Source: a virus
DNA: 49,712 bases
Virus record (IMG/VR): IMGVR_UViG_3300031027_000021
Coordinates: 1 to 49,712 of that record
Strand: one strand, 5' to 3'
The translations under genes and the position numbers were made by a program. Shown here piece after piece: positions 17,483 through 26,610 of the stretch. Position 1 is the stretch's first letter; the number at the start of each line of letters is the position of its first letter. The notes under the pieces are model-generated. The model saw nothing but the letters and a program-made list of their open reading frames with translations, was not told where the DNA came from and made no database searches.

Positions 17483-20400
17483 TGGCAAATCCCTTCGATC
17501 AGTTTGATGCAGTTCAGCCACCTGCATCTACTGGTAACCCCTTCGATCAGTTCGATAGTCACACCCCCGCTGCTGCCCCTCAAAGGCCGGCTGGGGCGAC
17601 GAACCCGTTTGACATGATTGGTCAGACGTTCCAAGACCTTACCGATCCCAATCACCCAAATCATGATCCCAACGCTATCGAGTCAACCCTGATTGGTGCG
17701 ACGTACAGTAAGCCGATCCAATCCCTTCAAGCCAATTACCAGCAGGCTGTGAATACCGGTCTCTTCATGGAACCGGTGCGTGCGTCTATGGAAGCTCTTG
17801 GGGTTGGTCGTCAACAAGGTGAGTCTAATGCCAGTTTGCATGCACGCTATAATGGTGCGATTACTCAGGCTCGCCAGTCTGCCCAGCAACAGATGCAGAA
17901 TAATACTGTCGGCTCTTATACCGACGGTAACCCATTTGATGCACTAGAACGTTTCAGTCAACAAGCTGTTAATACAGGAGCGGGCATTGTCGCAAACCCC
18001 CAATACTTCATGCTTCCTGGTATGGGTGTGGGCGGCAATATTGCTACCCGTGTGGCTACGGCTGGCCTTGGGAACGCCGCAGTTGGTGGTGTGTCTGATG
18101 CAGCGGCTCAGCTCATGGATATTGCTGAAGGTCAGAAGAAGAACTACGATGTCAATCAATCATTGCAAGCCACATTAACTTCTGGTCTATTCGGTGCTGC
18201 GCTACATGGAGCAGTTGAGGCTACTCCATTCGTAAAGAATCTTTACGCTAATCGTGGTATGGACACAACCCCTGGTGCCAATCCAACTGGTGGTACCATT
18301 CAGCCAATGACTGGTGATCATGTTGCTATGAATGCAGCCGATCACATGCAGTATCAACAACTTCTGCAAACGGGGAACGTCGATGACATCAAGCAATTCT
18401 TTCAAGGACGTCAAGGCCCTCAACCGTCTTGGACGGATGTCAATACTTGGGTTGAACATCGTGACAATCCGCCTGCGGCTACTAATGGTGTGGCTGGTGC
18501 TGATCCTAGCCGGATGCCAGATTTCAACTACCAAGATGAATATAACCAGCATGCAGAACAAACTTACCGTGACACCCAGCGTCAGGCCGTTCAAGACCAC
18601 GTAGACAACATCACTAAGGGTTGGGCCAATGCGCCTGACGTGAATGTTGTTCATGGACCAGAGGATATTGCTGATCCTGCGGTTCGTGACTCCGTGCTCA
18701 AGGCTGACCCTCAGGGGAACGCTCTCGGTCTCTTTGGGTCTGATGGTCAAGTGCATATGTTCAGTGGTCGGATTACTGACCCGGACGTAGCGTCTGCCGT
18801 ACTGTTCCACGAAGGTCTCGGGCACTACGGTCTAAGTCAACTGTTCGGCAATAAACTCAATCAGACGCTTGTGTCTATGGCTGACAGCAATGTCGGACAG
18901 TTCGGCAAGCTCGTTGAAGCACGTCAGGCTGCAAACCCGGGTGAAAGTCGTGCGCTGTCTGCTGAGGAAGTCCTCGCCGAGCAGTCGCAGAATGGCCAGA
19001 TCAAACCATCTTGGCAACTAGCCCTTAACAGTGTTGTTCGTCGCTTCGGTCGCCGCATGGGGATGAAGTTGGACATGAACGACGCTGAGGTTCAGCATGT
19101 CTTGTCGATGGCTCACGATGCTGTTGTTAAGGGTAAGTCCGTCCAAGAGAACGGGTTCCGTGGTGCAACGCAAGACCCGAACAACAAGTTCATGTTCACT
19201 GGTCAAATGGCTACCGGATTTGACAAAGAACATCCTTCAGTATATACGGCGAAAGACGGTATCACTCGAAATGAGATAAGTGATAGAGAAGCTCGTCTCT
19301 ATGAATCTCCGGGTGATACACTTGGATCTACTCTTCATCACCCTGAACTCTTTGAACAATATCCAGAACTTCACAGTCTACCTGTTGTCCATGAGTACAA
19401 CCCTAATTCTAAGTTTGCTGGGGGTTATGATCCTCACAATCCGGAAACAGGAACTGGTGGTAAGATGTATCTCAATCGAGGTTCATTCTATCATAATATG
19501 GATCCACTCGGTGTAGTTCTGCATGAAACTCAACATGCCATCCAGGATATTGAAAAGTATCCTGACTTCGTTCGTGCGATGAAGTCTGGTGGTACAGGTC
19601 ATGATCCTCTATACTCTTATGCTGACCATCCTTCTGAACAAGAAGCTCGGGCTGTTGAACAACGTATACGTATGCGTGAGGGTGCTCAAGAACGTTATCT
19701 GCCCAAGTTTATGCACACCGATCAACTCGGTCGTGAGATCACTGATCCCGAACACTTGGATGAGATTGATCGTCTGAAGGCTGATCCGCGTTATTGGCAG
19801 GACCCTGAATACCGAGCTAACGTCAATGAGATGGCTCGTGTACGTGCTACCCAGCAAGAGAATGGTGGCAATAAGTTCATGCGTTCTTCGGCGCTTAATG
19901 ATGCATTCACAAAACTGCCGCCTGAATCTCAAGAAGAGTGGCGACAAGCCGGTATGCGCAGCCATCTCAGTGATTGGAATGTTGCAGTTAATCAATTTGA
20001 TCGTCTGAGTAGATTTGTTGAAAACAATAAACACCTACTCGGGACTGACACGCATGCCATTCTGCAGGATTTCACGGAGCAGAACCACCCAATAGTGCAG
20101 GAACCTGCTGGGCGTAGGCTTATTCGTGCAATGAGTGATACTACGCGTGGACCGGATAATGCTGTTACGCAACTATTAACTAGGTTGAAAACTGACGAAA
20201 TTGTCAAGCAACAACAAATGGATGCATTACACGAGGCTAAGACTCCGGGTGGTATTCTGGAGAATATGCCACGTCATCTCATTGATCATCTTGAAAAGAA
20301 CATTGATGAAAATGGAGACCTTCCGCCTCGCCTAAGTATGAGCAATAAGTTCATTACTCGCGCCCAATTAGCTAGGTCTCGTGCTACCAAGACCAACTAT

Positions 20401-22779
20401 GACATGGACGACCTTGAAGGCGTGGCTGCTCACGTTGAGGCTAACTATACGCCCAATGTGATGTCCCGCGACGAGGTGCGTACGGCTGCCATTGAGAACG
20501 GTATCAATCCGAATGATTTGAAGGGGCGTGATGTCGGTGAACTTGCTACACGCCTATCTAAAATCGGTTATGCTGCACGATACGCAGCTATTAAGGTTGG
20601 TGGTATTCTTGACCGGCTGGACACCCCGAACTGGAAGCCGGAAGATCACGTAAAGTTGGCCGAAGCAATTGCCCAGCGCAATGCACTTGTGTCGATGTTC
20701 AAGGGTGAAGGTAACGAACTTGGTCGTGCTCTGGCCACCGCTAAGGTGTTTAAGGAACTGACCAACGGACATCTGTCTGAGATCATGGACCGTCTGCGTG
20801 AAGAAGGTTCCGGTCTGGCTGCATTGGCCGACCCGACGAACCCAGAAGCTCTCAAGTTTGCCCGACAGTTGAAGCAAGCACTTCAGTCGAACAGCAACCC
20901 CAAGGGTGCTAATGCACTGATGCAGAATGTCGTCAAGCCGTACTGGGAGCAGTACCTCACCACGTTCCATATGAACGCAATGCTGTCTGCTCTGAGCACT
21001 CACGTCAAGGCCCCAGTAGACATGGCGACGGGTATCACCCGCGAAGTGCTTGAGAAGGCACTCAGCATTCCCGTGTCTAAAGCTCGACAGATGTATCAAG
21101 CCATGACCGGTAAGGTTGTGGAACCTGGTGTAGAAGTGGCTGAGTTGTTCAATCACATCCATGGTATCATGGCTGCTGTAACAGACATGGAAGTGTACCG
21201 TGCGGCTGCTCATGCACTACGGACGGGTGAGTCTTCCTTCGTGTCTAACGGACAACGTACACCAACCCAGTTCGCCAATCAGTTCGGTGCTATTTCAAAC
21301 CCGAGACTCGGTAATACTACGTCTGTTGCCGGTAAGGCTGTTGGTCTATTGAATAAACCGACTGACCTTATCTCCGCACAAGATACTGTGTTCCGCTCTG
21401 TGGCCACCAATGCCCATCTACTGTCTATTGCTACGCGTGAAGCACGTCTACAGATGCCAGGTGGCACGACGTCTGACATCATGACTCTTGGTCGTCAGAT
21501 CGCTCAGAATCCGCACCCCAGCATGCTGCGTGAAGCATTCAAGGAAGCTAATAGAACCTTGCTGTTGAATGACAACCCGTTGAATACATTGATCAACAAA
21601 GGTCGTATATATAAGCCAAATATGAACCCCTTCGAGCGTGGGTTGAACTTCTCCATTTCCAATCTTGCTCCGTTTATTCGTATTGAATCTAACGTTTTAC
21701 TTGAGCGTGTAATTAATCGCTCACCGCTTGGTTTGTATCAATTGATGGACCCCAGATCGGATCTTCGTGCTGGTGGTGCCAAATCTGACATAGCGATGAC
21801 CCGCATCATGTACGGTTCAGTTCTGATGGGTATGTACTGGATGCTGGCTGGCCAGAAGAACACCCCGCTAACAGGTGCTGGACCAGACAATGTAAACAAG
21901 TACAAAGAGAAGATTGCATCTGGTTGGCGTCCCGATGCTGTACATGAGAATGGTGGCTACAACACTGGCGGTCAACTTGGTATGTCTGTCAATCCTTTTG
22001 ACGTGCATAACAAGACGGCTCAACTGGTTGCGTCCGCTCGACAGGCTTACGACGCTGGTATGTCTGCACAAGGGTGGGGCAATGCATTCAAGATGGGCTT
22101 GGGGTCCGTGTTGTCGAACCTTGCTGGTATGTCTTGGATTTCTGATATTCAGCCTGCAGTCGATGCGGCTAGGGCTCATGGCCAAGAAGGTCAGAGCACG
22201 GTCAACAGCTTCATAGGTCACGAAGCTGCGACATGGGTGCCCGGCGGTGTCCGTCAAGCCAGTCAGCTTGCAGACCCCGTTCAGCGGGACACCTCAGCCC
22301 CCGGCTCTATCAGTGGAACGGCGGCTAATGAGATACTGAATGAAACTCCATTCAGGAGTAATCTACCGATCAAGTATAGTGTCTATGGAGACCCACTTGC
22401 GGCTGGTACCAGCTTGACTGGTGTCCATACAATCGTTCCTGGCTTATCTGGCAATGGAACGACTGAGACGCAAGACCCCGCGGAACGTGAGCTTGATCGT
22501 CTATCTTCTATGACAACTAGCGCTATCGTTACACCTGTAACACATACTATTTCAGCAGACCCGGACGACAGTAGCCAAGGTAAGATTGCTCTTAAGCCTG
22601 CACAGATTGAAGAGTATCAACGACTGGCTGGTAAGTCCCTTGTGTACTATGTTCAGCAAGATCTAGACGATGGAAGCTGGGCAAAGATGACAGACGACCA
22701 ACGAGTTGAAGAAGTTCGTTCAATCGAGACAGACAGTAAAAAAGCAGCAGCTCAGGCTATAAGGGAGCAGATCAAATGA
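17482..22779 (+). CDS. Giant polyvalent internal virion protein with two zinc-peptidase motifs
   Basis: A 1765-residue protein, the largest in the genome and last of the ejection set. It opens with repeated NPFDQFD motifs. HEGLGH at 443-448 is the HExxGH variant found in polyvalent proteins; HETQH at 681-685 with the downstream EQEAR (719-723) fits a second metallopeptidase domain (LPD23-like). Around residues 1160-1190 the pattern NAMLSALSTHVKAPVD resembles LPD38. Such proteins of phages and conjugative elements are injected with DNA and are thought to blunt host defences or cut host proteins. Middle and C-terminal parts are helical and may form the ejection conduit. Confidence 0.75.
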   Translation: MANPFDQFDAVQPPASTGNPFDQFDSHTPAAAPQRPAGATNPFDMIGQTFQDLTDPNHPNHDPNAIESTLIGATYSKPIQSLQANYQQAVNTGLFMEPVRASMEALGVGRQQGESNASLHARYNGAITQARQSAQQQMQNNTVGSYTDGNPFDALERFSQQAVNTGAGIVANPQYFMLPGMGVGGNIATRVATAGLGNAAVGGVSDAAAQLMDIAEGQKKNYDVNQSLQATLTSGLFGAALHGAVEATPFVKNLYANRGMDTTPGANPTGGTIQPMTGDHVAMNAADHMQYQQLLQTGNVDDIKQFFQGRQGPQPSWTDVNTWVEHRDNPPAATNGVAGADPSRMPDFNYQDEYNQHAEQTYRDTQRQAVQDHVDNITKGWANAPDVNVVHGPEDIADPAVRDSVLKADPQGNALGLFGSDGQVHMFSGRITDPDVASAVLFHEGLGHYGLSQLFGNKLNQTLVSMADSNVGQFGKLVEARQAANPGESRALSAEEVLAEQSQNGQIKPSWQLALNSVVRRFGRRMGMKLDMNDAEVQHVLSMAHDAVVKGKSVQENGFRGATQDPNNKFMFTGQMATGFDKEHPSVYTAKDGITRNEISDREARLYESPGDTLGSTLHHPELFEQYPELHSLPVVHEYNPNSKFAGGYDPHNPETGTGGKMYLNRGSFYHNMDPLGVVLHETQHAIQDIEKYPDFVRAMKSGGTGHDPLYSYADHPSEQEARAVEQRIRMREGAQERYLPKFMHTDQLGREITDPEHLDEIDRLKADPRYWQDPEYRANVNEMARVRATQQENGGNKFMRSSALNDAFTKLPPESQEEWRQAGMRSHLSDWNVAVNQFDRLSRFVENNKHLLGTDTHAILQDFTEQNHPIVQEPAGRRLIRAMSDTTRGPDNAVTQLLTRLKTDEIVKQQQMDALHEAKTPGGILENMPRHLIDHLEKNIDENGDLPPRLSMSNKFITRAQLARSRATKTNYDMDDLEGVAAHVEANYTPNVMSRDEVRTAAIENGINPNDLKGRDVGELATRLSKIGYAARYAAIKVGGILDRLDTPNWKPEDHVKLAEAIAQRNALVSMFKGEGNELGRALATAKVFKELTNGHLSEIMDRLREEGSGLAALADPTNPEALKFARQLKQALQSNSNPKGANALMQNVVKPYWEQYLTTFHMNAMLSALSTHVKAPVDMATGITREVLEKALSIPVSKARQMYQAMTGKVVEPGVEVAELFNHIHGIMAAVTDMEVYRAAAHALRTGESSFVSNGQRTPTQFANQFGAISNPRLGNTTSVAGKAVGLLNKPTDLISAQDTVFRSVATNAHLLSIATREARLQMPGGTTSDIMTLGRQIAQNPHPSMLREAFKEANRTLLLNDNPLNTLINKGRIYKPNMNPFERGLNFSISNLAPFIRIESNVLLERVINRSPLGLYQLMDPRSDLRAGGAKSDIAMTRIMYGSVLMGMYWMLAGQKNTPLTGAGPDNVNKYKEKIASGWRPDAVHENGGYNTGGQLGMSVNPFDVHNKTAQLVASARQAYDAGMSAQGWGNAFKMGLGSVLSNLAGMSWISDIQPAVDAARAHGQEGQSTVNSFIGHEAATWVPGGVRQASQLADPVQRDTSAPGSISGTAANEILNETPFRSNLPIKYSVYGDPLAAGTSLTGVHTIVPGLSGNGTTETQDPAERELDRLSSMTTSAIVTPVTHTISADPDDSSQGKIALKPAQIEEYQRLAGKSLVYYVQQDLDDGSWAKMTDDQRVEEVRSIETDSKKAAAQAIREQIK

Positions 22780-22952
22780 GCCACTCAGGCTTTCTAACGT
22801 ACCCAGCTACAGTAGTAACTTTTGCACTTACGGGGTTACATGTGAGTGATATTTGTATTATACTATCAACGATAGCAGCGATAGCTGGGGCCAGTAGTCA
22901 AGTGCTCAGTTATCTTCGGTCTAAGGAAAAGAAACCAAATGCAACTAGTTAA
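22776..22952 (+). CDS. Holin-like small membrane protein
   Basis: A 58-residue protein (MSHSGFLTYPATVV...) with one or two hydrophobic stretches, residues about 9-22 and 26-44, and a short basic tail RSKEKKPNATS. AGGGAG lies 9 bases before ATG 22776, which overlaps the preceding stop as ATGA. Size, membrane segments and charged C-terminus suit a class II or III holin that would release the glucosaminidase encoded at 2185. It could be another inner-membrane protein. Confidence 0.6.
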   Translation: MSHSGFLTYPATVVTFALTGLHVSDICIILSTIAAIAGASSQVLSYLRSKEKKPNATS

Positions 22953-23175
22953 ACCAAACTACAGTCAACGGTCACCGATCGTTAATGACAACAGCTTCGT
23001 GGACGGGCATCCCCCGCTTCCCACACCGACCCTTGGCTCGCCTCAAGCCAACTTCAACCCTGGTGGTAACTCGTCCCCGCTCCCGAATGGACCGCCGAAG
23101 TACGTACAGCCGAAGGGTAAGAGGCCGATGTCCAAGGGACTCACTAACAAACGTCTACCAATGAACAACATCTAA
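22939..23175 (+). CDS. Hypothetical proline-rich protein
   Basis: A 78-residue, proline/asparagine-rich protein (PPLPTPTLGSP, GPPKYVQPKGKRP) overlapping the holin-like gene by 14 bases in another frame. It is probably disordered and basic at the C-terminus. The position near the lysis gene allows a lysis accessory or virion role, but no signal peptide or lipobox is seen. Function unknown. Confidence 0.5.
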   Translation: MQLVKPNYSQRSPIVNDNSFVDGHPPLPTPTLGSPQANFNPGGNSSPLPNGPPKYVQPKGKRPMSKGLTNKRLPMNNI

Positions 23176-23191
23176 AGGAGAGAGAGAGATT

Positions 23192-23401
23192 ATGGACTTC
23201 ATTAAGTTCCTCGAAGAGCTGCTTGGCATTATCAAGCAAGCTGAACCAGTGGCGGCTGAGGTAGGTGGCATTGTAGCCGCTGTGGACCCTGCTGCAGCCC
23301 CGACCATTGCTGCCGTTAATGCAGTAGCTCCGCACGTTGTAGATGCCGTCACGGCCCTTGCTACGGTCGTGGAGACGGCGACTGCTAAGCCGGCAGCTTA
23401 A
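23192..23401 (+). CDS. Alanine-rich small protein, possible membrane helix
   Basis: A 69-residue protein with a very strong ribosome site (AAAGGAGAGAG) before ATG 23192. The N-terminal helix FIKFLEELLGIIKQ is amphipathic; residues 20-60 are rich in Ala and Val and could cross a membrane or form a helical hairpin. It could be a second holin or antiholin, or a virion peptide. No family recognised. Confidence 0.55.
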   Translation: MDFIKFLEELLGIIKQAEPVAAEVGGIVAAVDPAAAPTIAAVNAVAPHVVDAVTALATVVETATAKPAA

Positions 23402-23402
23402 C

Positions 23403-23540
23403 ATGCTAGAGACTGAACCTTATGTGACCCCGCCGCTGGCTCCGGTCGACGTACCAATTGGTGCAGCGGCTGAACAAGCTGTCGTGGTGGTTGCAACACC
23501 TGATGAAGAACCTATTGCAGAAGATCCAGTAGATGGTTGA
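23403..23540 (+). CDS. Small acidic protein, copy 1 of a tandem pair
   Basis: A 45-residue protein beginning MLETEPYVTPPLAPVDVPIG. The next gene encodes a second 45-residue protein with the same framework, so the two are tandem paralogues; this copy has an acidic tail (ATPDEEPIAEDPVDG). It starts one base after the previous stop. Function unknown; the conserved PY-TPP-AP--V-IGAA core may be a binding peptide. Confidence 0.5.
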   Translation: MLETEPYVTPPLAPVDVPIGAAAEQAVVVVATPDEEPIAEDPVDG

Positions 23541-23670
23541 GACAACGCCGTATAAGACCCCACCTAATGCTCCCGTTGCTGTTGCAATTGGAGCAGCCAC
23601 TAATACAACTGTTCATGAAGGTAGAAATACCAGTGTAGCCTTACTCGGAAAGCGAATAGGCGAAGACTAA
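23533..23670 (+). CDS. Small protein, copy 2 of a tandem pair
   Basis: A 45-residue protein beginning MVETTPYKTPPNAPVAVAIG, matching the first 24 residues of the preceding gene closely and the same length, but with a basic/neutral tail (SVALLGKRIGED). It overlaps copy 1 by 8 bases. It is the last gene of the rightward operon, right before the terminator at 23675. Confidence 0.5.
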   Translation: MVETTPYKTPPNAPVAVAIGAATNTTVHEGRNTSVALLGKRIGED

Positions 23671-23674
23671 AAGT

Positions 23675-23715
23675 AAAGGCCACCTAGGGAAATCCCCCGG
23701 GTGGCCTTTTTCTTT
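23675..23715. terminator. Bidirectional terminator between the converging operons
   Basis: AAAGGCCACC (23675-23684) pairs with GGTGGCCTTT (23700-23709). On the plus strand it runs into TTTTTCTTT; on the minus strand the stem is followed by TTTACTTTT. It therefore works both ways: it ends the structural operon from the left and the replication/nucleotide operon from the right. Confidence 0.9.
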
Positions 23716-23815
23716 AGACTATTCGCAGATCAATCGCATCAACTGATTTGCATTCTTGGGTCCAAGACCACTGAGCAATACATTCAAAGTGTTGATATGG
23801 TTCAGACGATTTCAC
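23714..23815 (-). CDS. Small 33-residue protein after the reductase gene
   Basis: GTG 23815 lies inside the end of the reductase gene, giving MKSSEPYQHFECIAQWSWTQ and 13 more residues. It is Trp/Cys-containing and looks protein-like rather than random, and it fills the gap to the terminator. No strong ribosome site, so translation would depend on coupling to the reductase. Function unknown; moderate to low confidence. Confidence 0.4.
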   Translation of the reverse strand: MKSSEPYQHFECIAQWSWTQECKSVDAIDLRIV

Positions 23816-25920
23816 AAAACCCGCTTGCGCAGGCATACTCTTGTGAACCAGTGGTATTGTCATCAATTTCATACTTGGAGAGTTGACTCCAGTCGATTGA
23901 CTTTGGCATCCTCGACATGAACTCATTGTACTCGGACTCGCTACACTCCTGATAAGGGGCTTGGCGATAGGTGTGCTCACTGTAAGGAAGGAAAGCAACG
24001 CCACTAAGAATATCGAAGTTAGCCCAGACCCAATTCGCGGTCTCAATCCATTCATCCTCTTTTACGTTGACTGTGATGGACGGTTTATGTTCGCACCAGT
24101 GTTCTTGGACATTAGCCCAGATCTTGAGATGTTCGATTGCGGATAGATCGTCTCTAACCATTGCCCCGGTTGGTGCAGCCTGAGGAAATGAGAAGACGAC
24201 AGTGGATGTCGGTGCTGAGTGGTCCGGTTCGTTTGGCACTCCGCAATCTCGGAGGAATTGTGTGAGCGGATCTTTAATGTCCCCTCGTACAGTTCGAATA
24301 TAGTAAGCGCTATGCCGAGGGTGAATGCCACTAGCACTGTCCACCAACTGGCTGACAGTACCCGAAGGTTTAACACAAGTGATAGCGACAGAAGACTGTA
24401 TCCCAAGCTTTGCAGCGAGTTCTTTATTGCACTCAATTGCTACCTGCTTTAGATGCCGGAGCCACTCGCAACCCTCACCGTCACGCCCGAGTGTTGGGTG
24501 GTCAAGGATGCCTGTGAGAGACACGCCGAGTAGACGTTCCTCCTCAGTATTCTTCCGCCAGATATGTCGGAGATATTTAAGGTCAGTAAGAGTGGATTGA
24601 AAGGTCCCAAGAGTGGTGGCCAATCGCACCTTTCGTTCCAGGGCTCCCAGGTCATCCCCAGGTCGTACCACAACTTCGGTGAGATTGCAGAATTGATATG
24701 GTCTAAGAATGATTTCACTGCCTCACACATTGGGATTAGTCGGTATTAACCCAACGTGCGCTGGACTATCGCATACAGTTATGTGTGACCAATTTTTACC
24801 AGACTTAATCTGGCTGATCACAGTACATAATGTCTTCCTCGCTTAGTCTCTCACGCTGCACAGATTTCTCTTGCTTGCGCCCTGTCGCCGTACCTTCGGC
24901 TTCCAAGTCAATCAGAGGAAGTTTTGAATCCCCACTCAAAGCTTAGGGATTTGTTCCAAAATCGTCACAGGCTTCTCTTCGTCCATTTCGAGCAGCCTGT
25001 CGGTCACTCGCTTGGCGATTAAATATTCCTCGCTCGCCACTCTTACTGTCGTAAAGAGATTGCCACTCACGTAGGAATTCTCCGACGGATGGTCTTCCCA
25101 TGTACACCGCAGAGTTGTTAGATAGTCCTCGTTGGGCATTGTTAGTCCACCATTCTCCATGTTTTGCATAGCGCATCGACTCATTGAATAGATCGCTAAG
25201 ACTGATCATTGCCGATCGTCTGACACCACCAACGACGACGACCTCAGCAATCTTACACATTATATCATGGGATTCAAGGGGAGTAAGTTTCCGTCCTCGT
25301 CCCTTAACCAGAACTTCCGTAACATACTCAAAAAGTTCCTCAAGTGGTCCAGGTCCGCTAGCACGTCCTCCAAATGTAACAAGTCTAGCTCCAGCAGGTC
25401 GTACTCCACTTGTGTCCCATCTTGGAGTGTAACCTTGATAGAGGTAGGCAATGATTCGCCGGAGTGAACTAGCCCATCCCTCTTTACTATCTGGGACAAC
25501 GACGATAGGCTGTTCTCCGTCGATAGCTTGCCCCACTTGGGGAAGACAATCGACGTACTTTTGTTCAACACTAAATCCTACTCCCGTTCCGCACATGAGG
25601 ATCATCATAGCTTCATCAAAACTTCTAAGACTGTCTATGGGTAGATAAGCACAATTATACGCGGCTATATGATTCCTGGAAAGAGCAGGACCAGCAGTCA
25701 TGAGGCAACGCATAGAGGGTACAAGATCTAGGTTAATTATAGCATTTCGTGCCTCATCAAATAATTTATAATCCTCAAAACTGTGTTGAGCTTTTATATG
25801 TTCGCACATCCATACGATATAACGATCAACCGTTTCTTCCCAGGTTTCTCGTCGACCTTCTGAATCGAGCCATCGAGCATACCGAGATGTATGAATAAAT
25901 TTCGAGTAGTCATTCATCAT
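23802..25920 (-). CDS. nrdJ: Class II (adenosylcobalamin-dependent) ribonucleotide reductase, split by a group I intron
   Basis: Two exons, 25920-24945 and 24721-23802, join to 1896 bases (631 residues). The enzyme reduces ribonucleoside triphosphates to deoxy forms using coenzyme B12, supplying dNTPs for replication. Cysteines C90 (AYNCAYLP) and C337 (FCNLTEVV) form the reducing pair and C326 (TNPC|SEI) is the thiyl-radical site; the 11-residue gap from C326 to C337 equals that of the Lactobacillus enzyme (408-419). C623 and C628 at the tail (CASGFCEIV) reload the active site. Unspliced, exon 1 stops right after GTNP, so the intron must be removed. The start is ATG 25920. Confidence 0.9.
24722..24944 (-). 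ncRNA. Group I self-splicing intron within nrdJ
   Basis: A 223-nt insertion without an ORF. The 5' exon ends in U (AATCCCT, 24951-24945) and pairs with the internal guide GGGGATT (24933-24927), giving the required U.G pair at the splice site (P1). The intron ends in G (TGTGAG). P7 is readable: GACTA (24848-24844) with TAGTC (24768-24764), within R- and S-like core elements (GAGAGACTAAG and GCGATAGTCC). Splicing joins CCC-T to GC-AGT, making Pro-Cys-Ser in frame with both exons. Confidence 0.9.
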
Positions 25921-26074
25921 CGTAGTCTATTTCCCGCTCCTGTTGTCGTTTCTTATTGGGTATTGTTCTTTCGCGGTACTTTGGTTGACGTAGGTCTTCC
26001 TTGTACATATCAAACTGAAAAGAGCGCCGGGCTTTCCGACGCTCCTTATCAGTGAACTTATTTAGTCCAACCAT
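25910..26074 (-). CDS. Small basic protein upstream of nrdJ
   Basis: A 54-residue, highly charged protein (MVGLNKFTDKERRKARRSFQ; tail KKRQQEREIDYDDE). It starts 3 bases after the preceding stop and overlaps the reductase start by 11 bases, so it is translated as part of the operon. Lys/Arg-rich helical character could bind nucleic acid. No family recognised. Confidence 0.6.
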   Translation of the reverse strand: MVGLNKFTDKERRKARRSFQFDMYKEDLRQPKYRERTIPNKKRQQEREIDYDDE

Positions 26075-26077
26075 AGT

Positions 26078-26449
26078 TTAGCCTTCGATGGGTTCCTCAA
26101 CTAGGTTCCATTCAACTAGATCAAGGAAGCGGGCAAGCCATAGTTCGGCTTGAGCACCTTTCGACTTCTCCCAACCGGGTAGGAGTGCAATAGCATCTGC
26201 ATGGTCCATGATCCAATTCAGATCATCTCGAATAGCTACACGACGATTGAATAGACCAGAATCTTCAGCCGCTTTGATGTCACCAGTCTTGCTTTGCCAA
26301 CTTACACCACTCGGATCACGTTCCCGGTCCTTGTCTGCTGGGTTGAAAACAATGTGACCGTGTGAGCGAAGATACTCGGCTGCAGCATCAAAGGCCGGGA
26401 AGTTAAAGTTCTCAATCCCACGCATGGGACCGCTTAGATAAACTTTCAA
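26078..26449 (-). CDS. DUF4406 protein (nucleoside deoxyribosyltransferase-like fold)
   Basis: A 123-residue protein starting MKVYLSGPMRGIENFNFPAF, the signature of DUF4406, whose members share the Rossmann-like fold of nucleoside 2-deoxyribosyltransferases. Later motifs DDLNWIMDHADAIALLPGW and GAQAELWLA also fit. A nucleotide-scavenging or nucleotide-modifying role is suggested by its neighbours (reductase, dGTP-hydrolase-like). The start is TTG 26449, overlapping the previous stop. Confidence 0.75.
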   Translation of the reverse strand: MKVYLSGPMRGIENFNFPAFDAAAEYLRSHGHIVFNPADKDRERDPSGVSWQSKTGDIKAAEDSGLFNRRVAIRDDLNWIMDHADAIALLPGWEKSKGAQAELWLARFLDLVEWNLVEEPIEG

Positions 26450-26610
26450 ATCATTCCCGCCTTTTTAGCCTTATTGATCATGTACGATATGAAGATCTCA
26501 ACAATCATCCGAATTGTATCTTCATCCTTGTCTTTACATTTAATAACCAAATCGGTTACAGCAGTAATAGCCTCTTGCTTGGCAGTCTCAATCTCAAGTT
26601 CGGTAGTCAT
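26446..26610 (-). CDS. Small helical protein
   Basis: A 54-residue protein, MTTELEIETAKQEAITAVTD onward, with amphipathic helices and one hydrophobic stretch (IVEIFISYMI). AGGAG lies 6 bases before ATG 26610, which overlaps the previous stop (ATGA); its own stop overlaps the TTG of the DUF4406 gene. Function unknown. Confidence 0.6.
   Translation of the reverse strand: MTTELEIETAKQEAITAVTDLVIKCKDKDEDTIRMIVEIFISYMINKAKKAGMI

Noticed and set aside
23714-24055. 113-codon minus frame at the end of nrdJ
   Set aside because: All but the last 33 codons lie inside the reductase gene in a wrong frame; only the 33-residue tail is retained.
24449-24730. 93-codon frame starting MCEAVKSFLDH over the second reductase exon
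   Set aside because: It is in another frame from the conserved reductase sequence, and its apparent start is the intron end.
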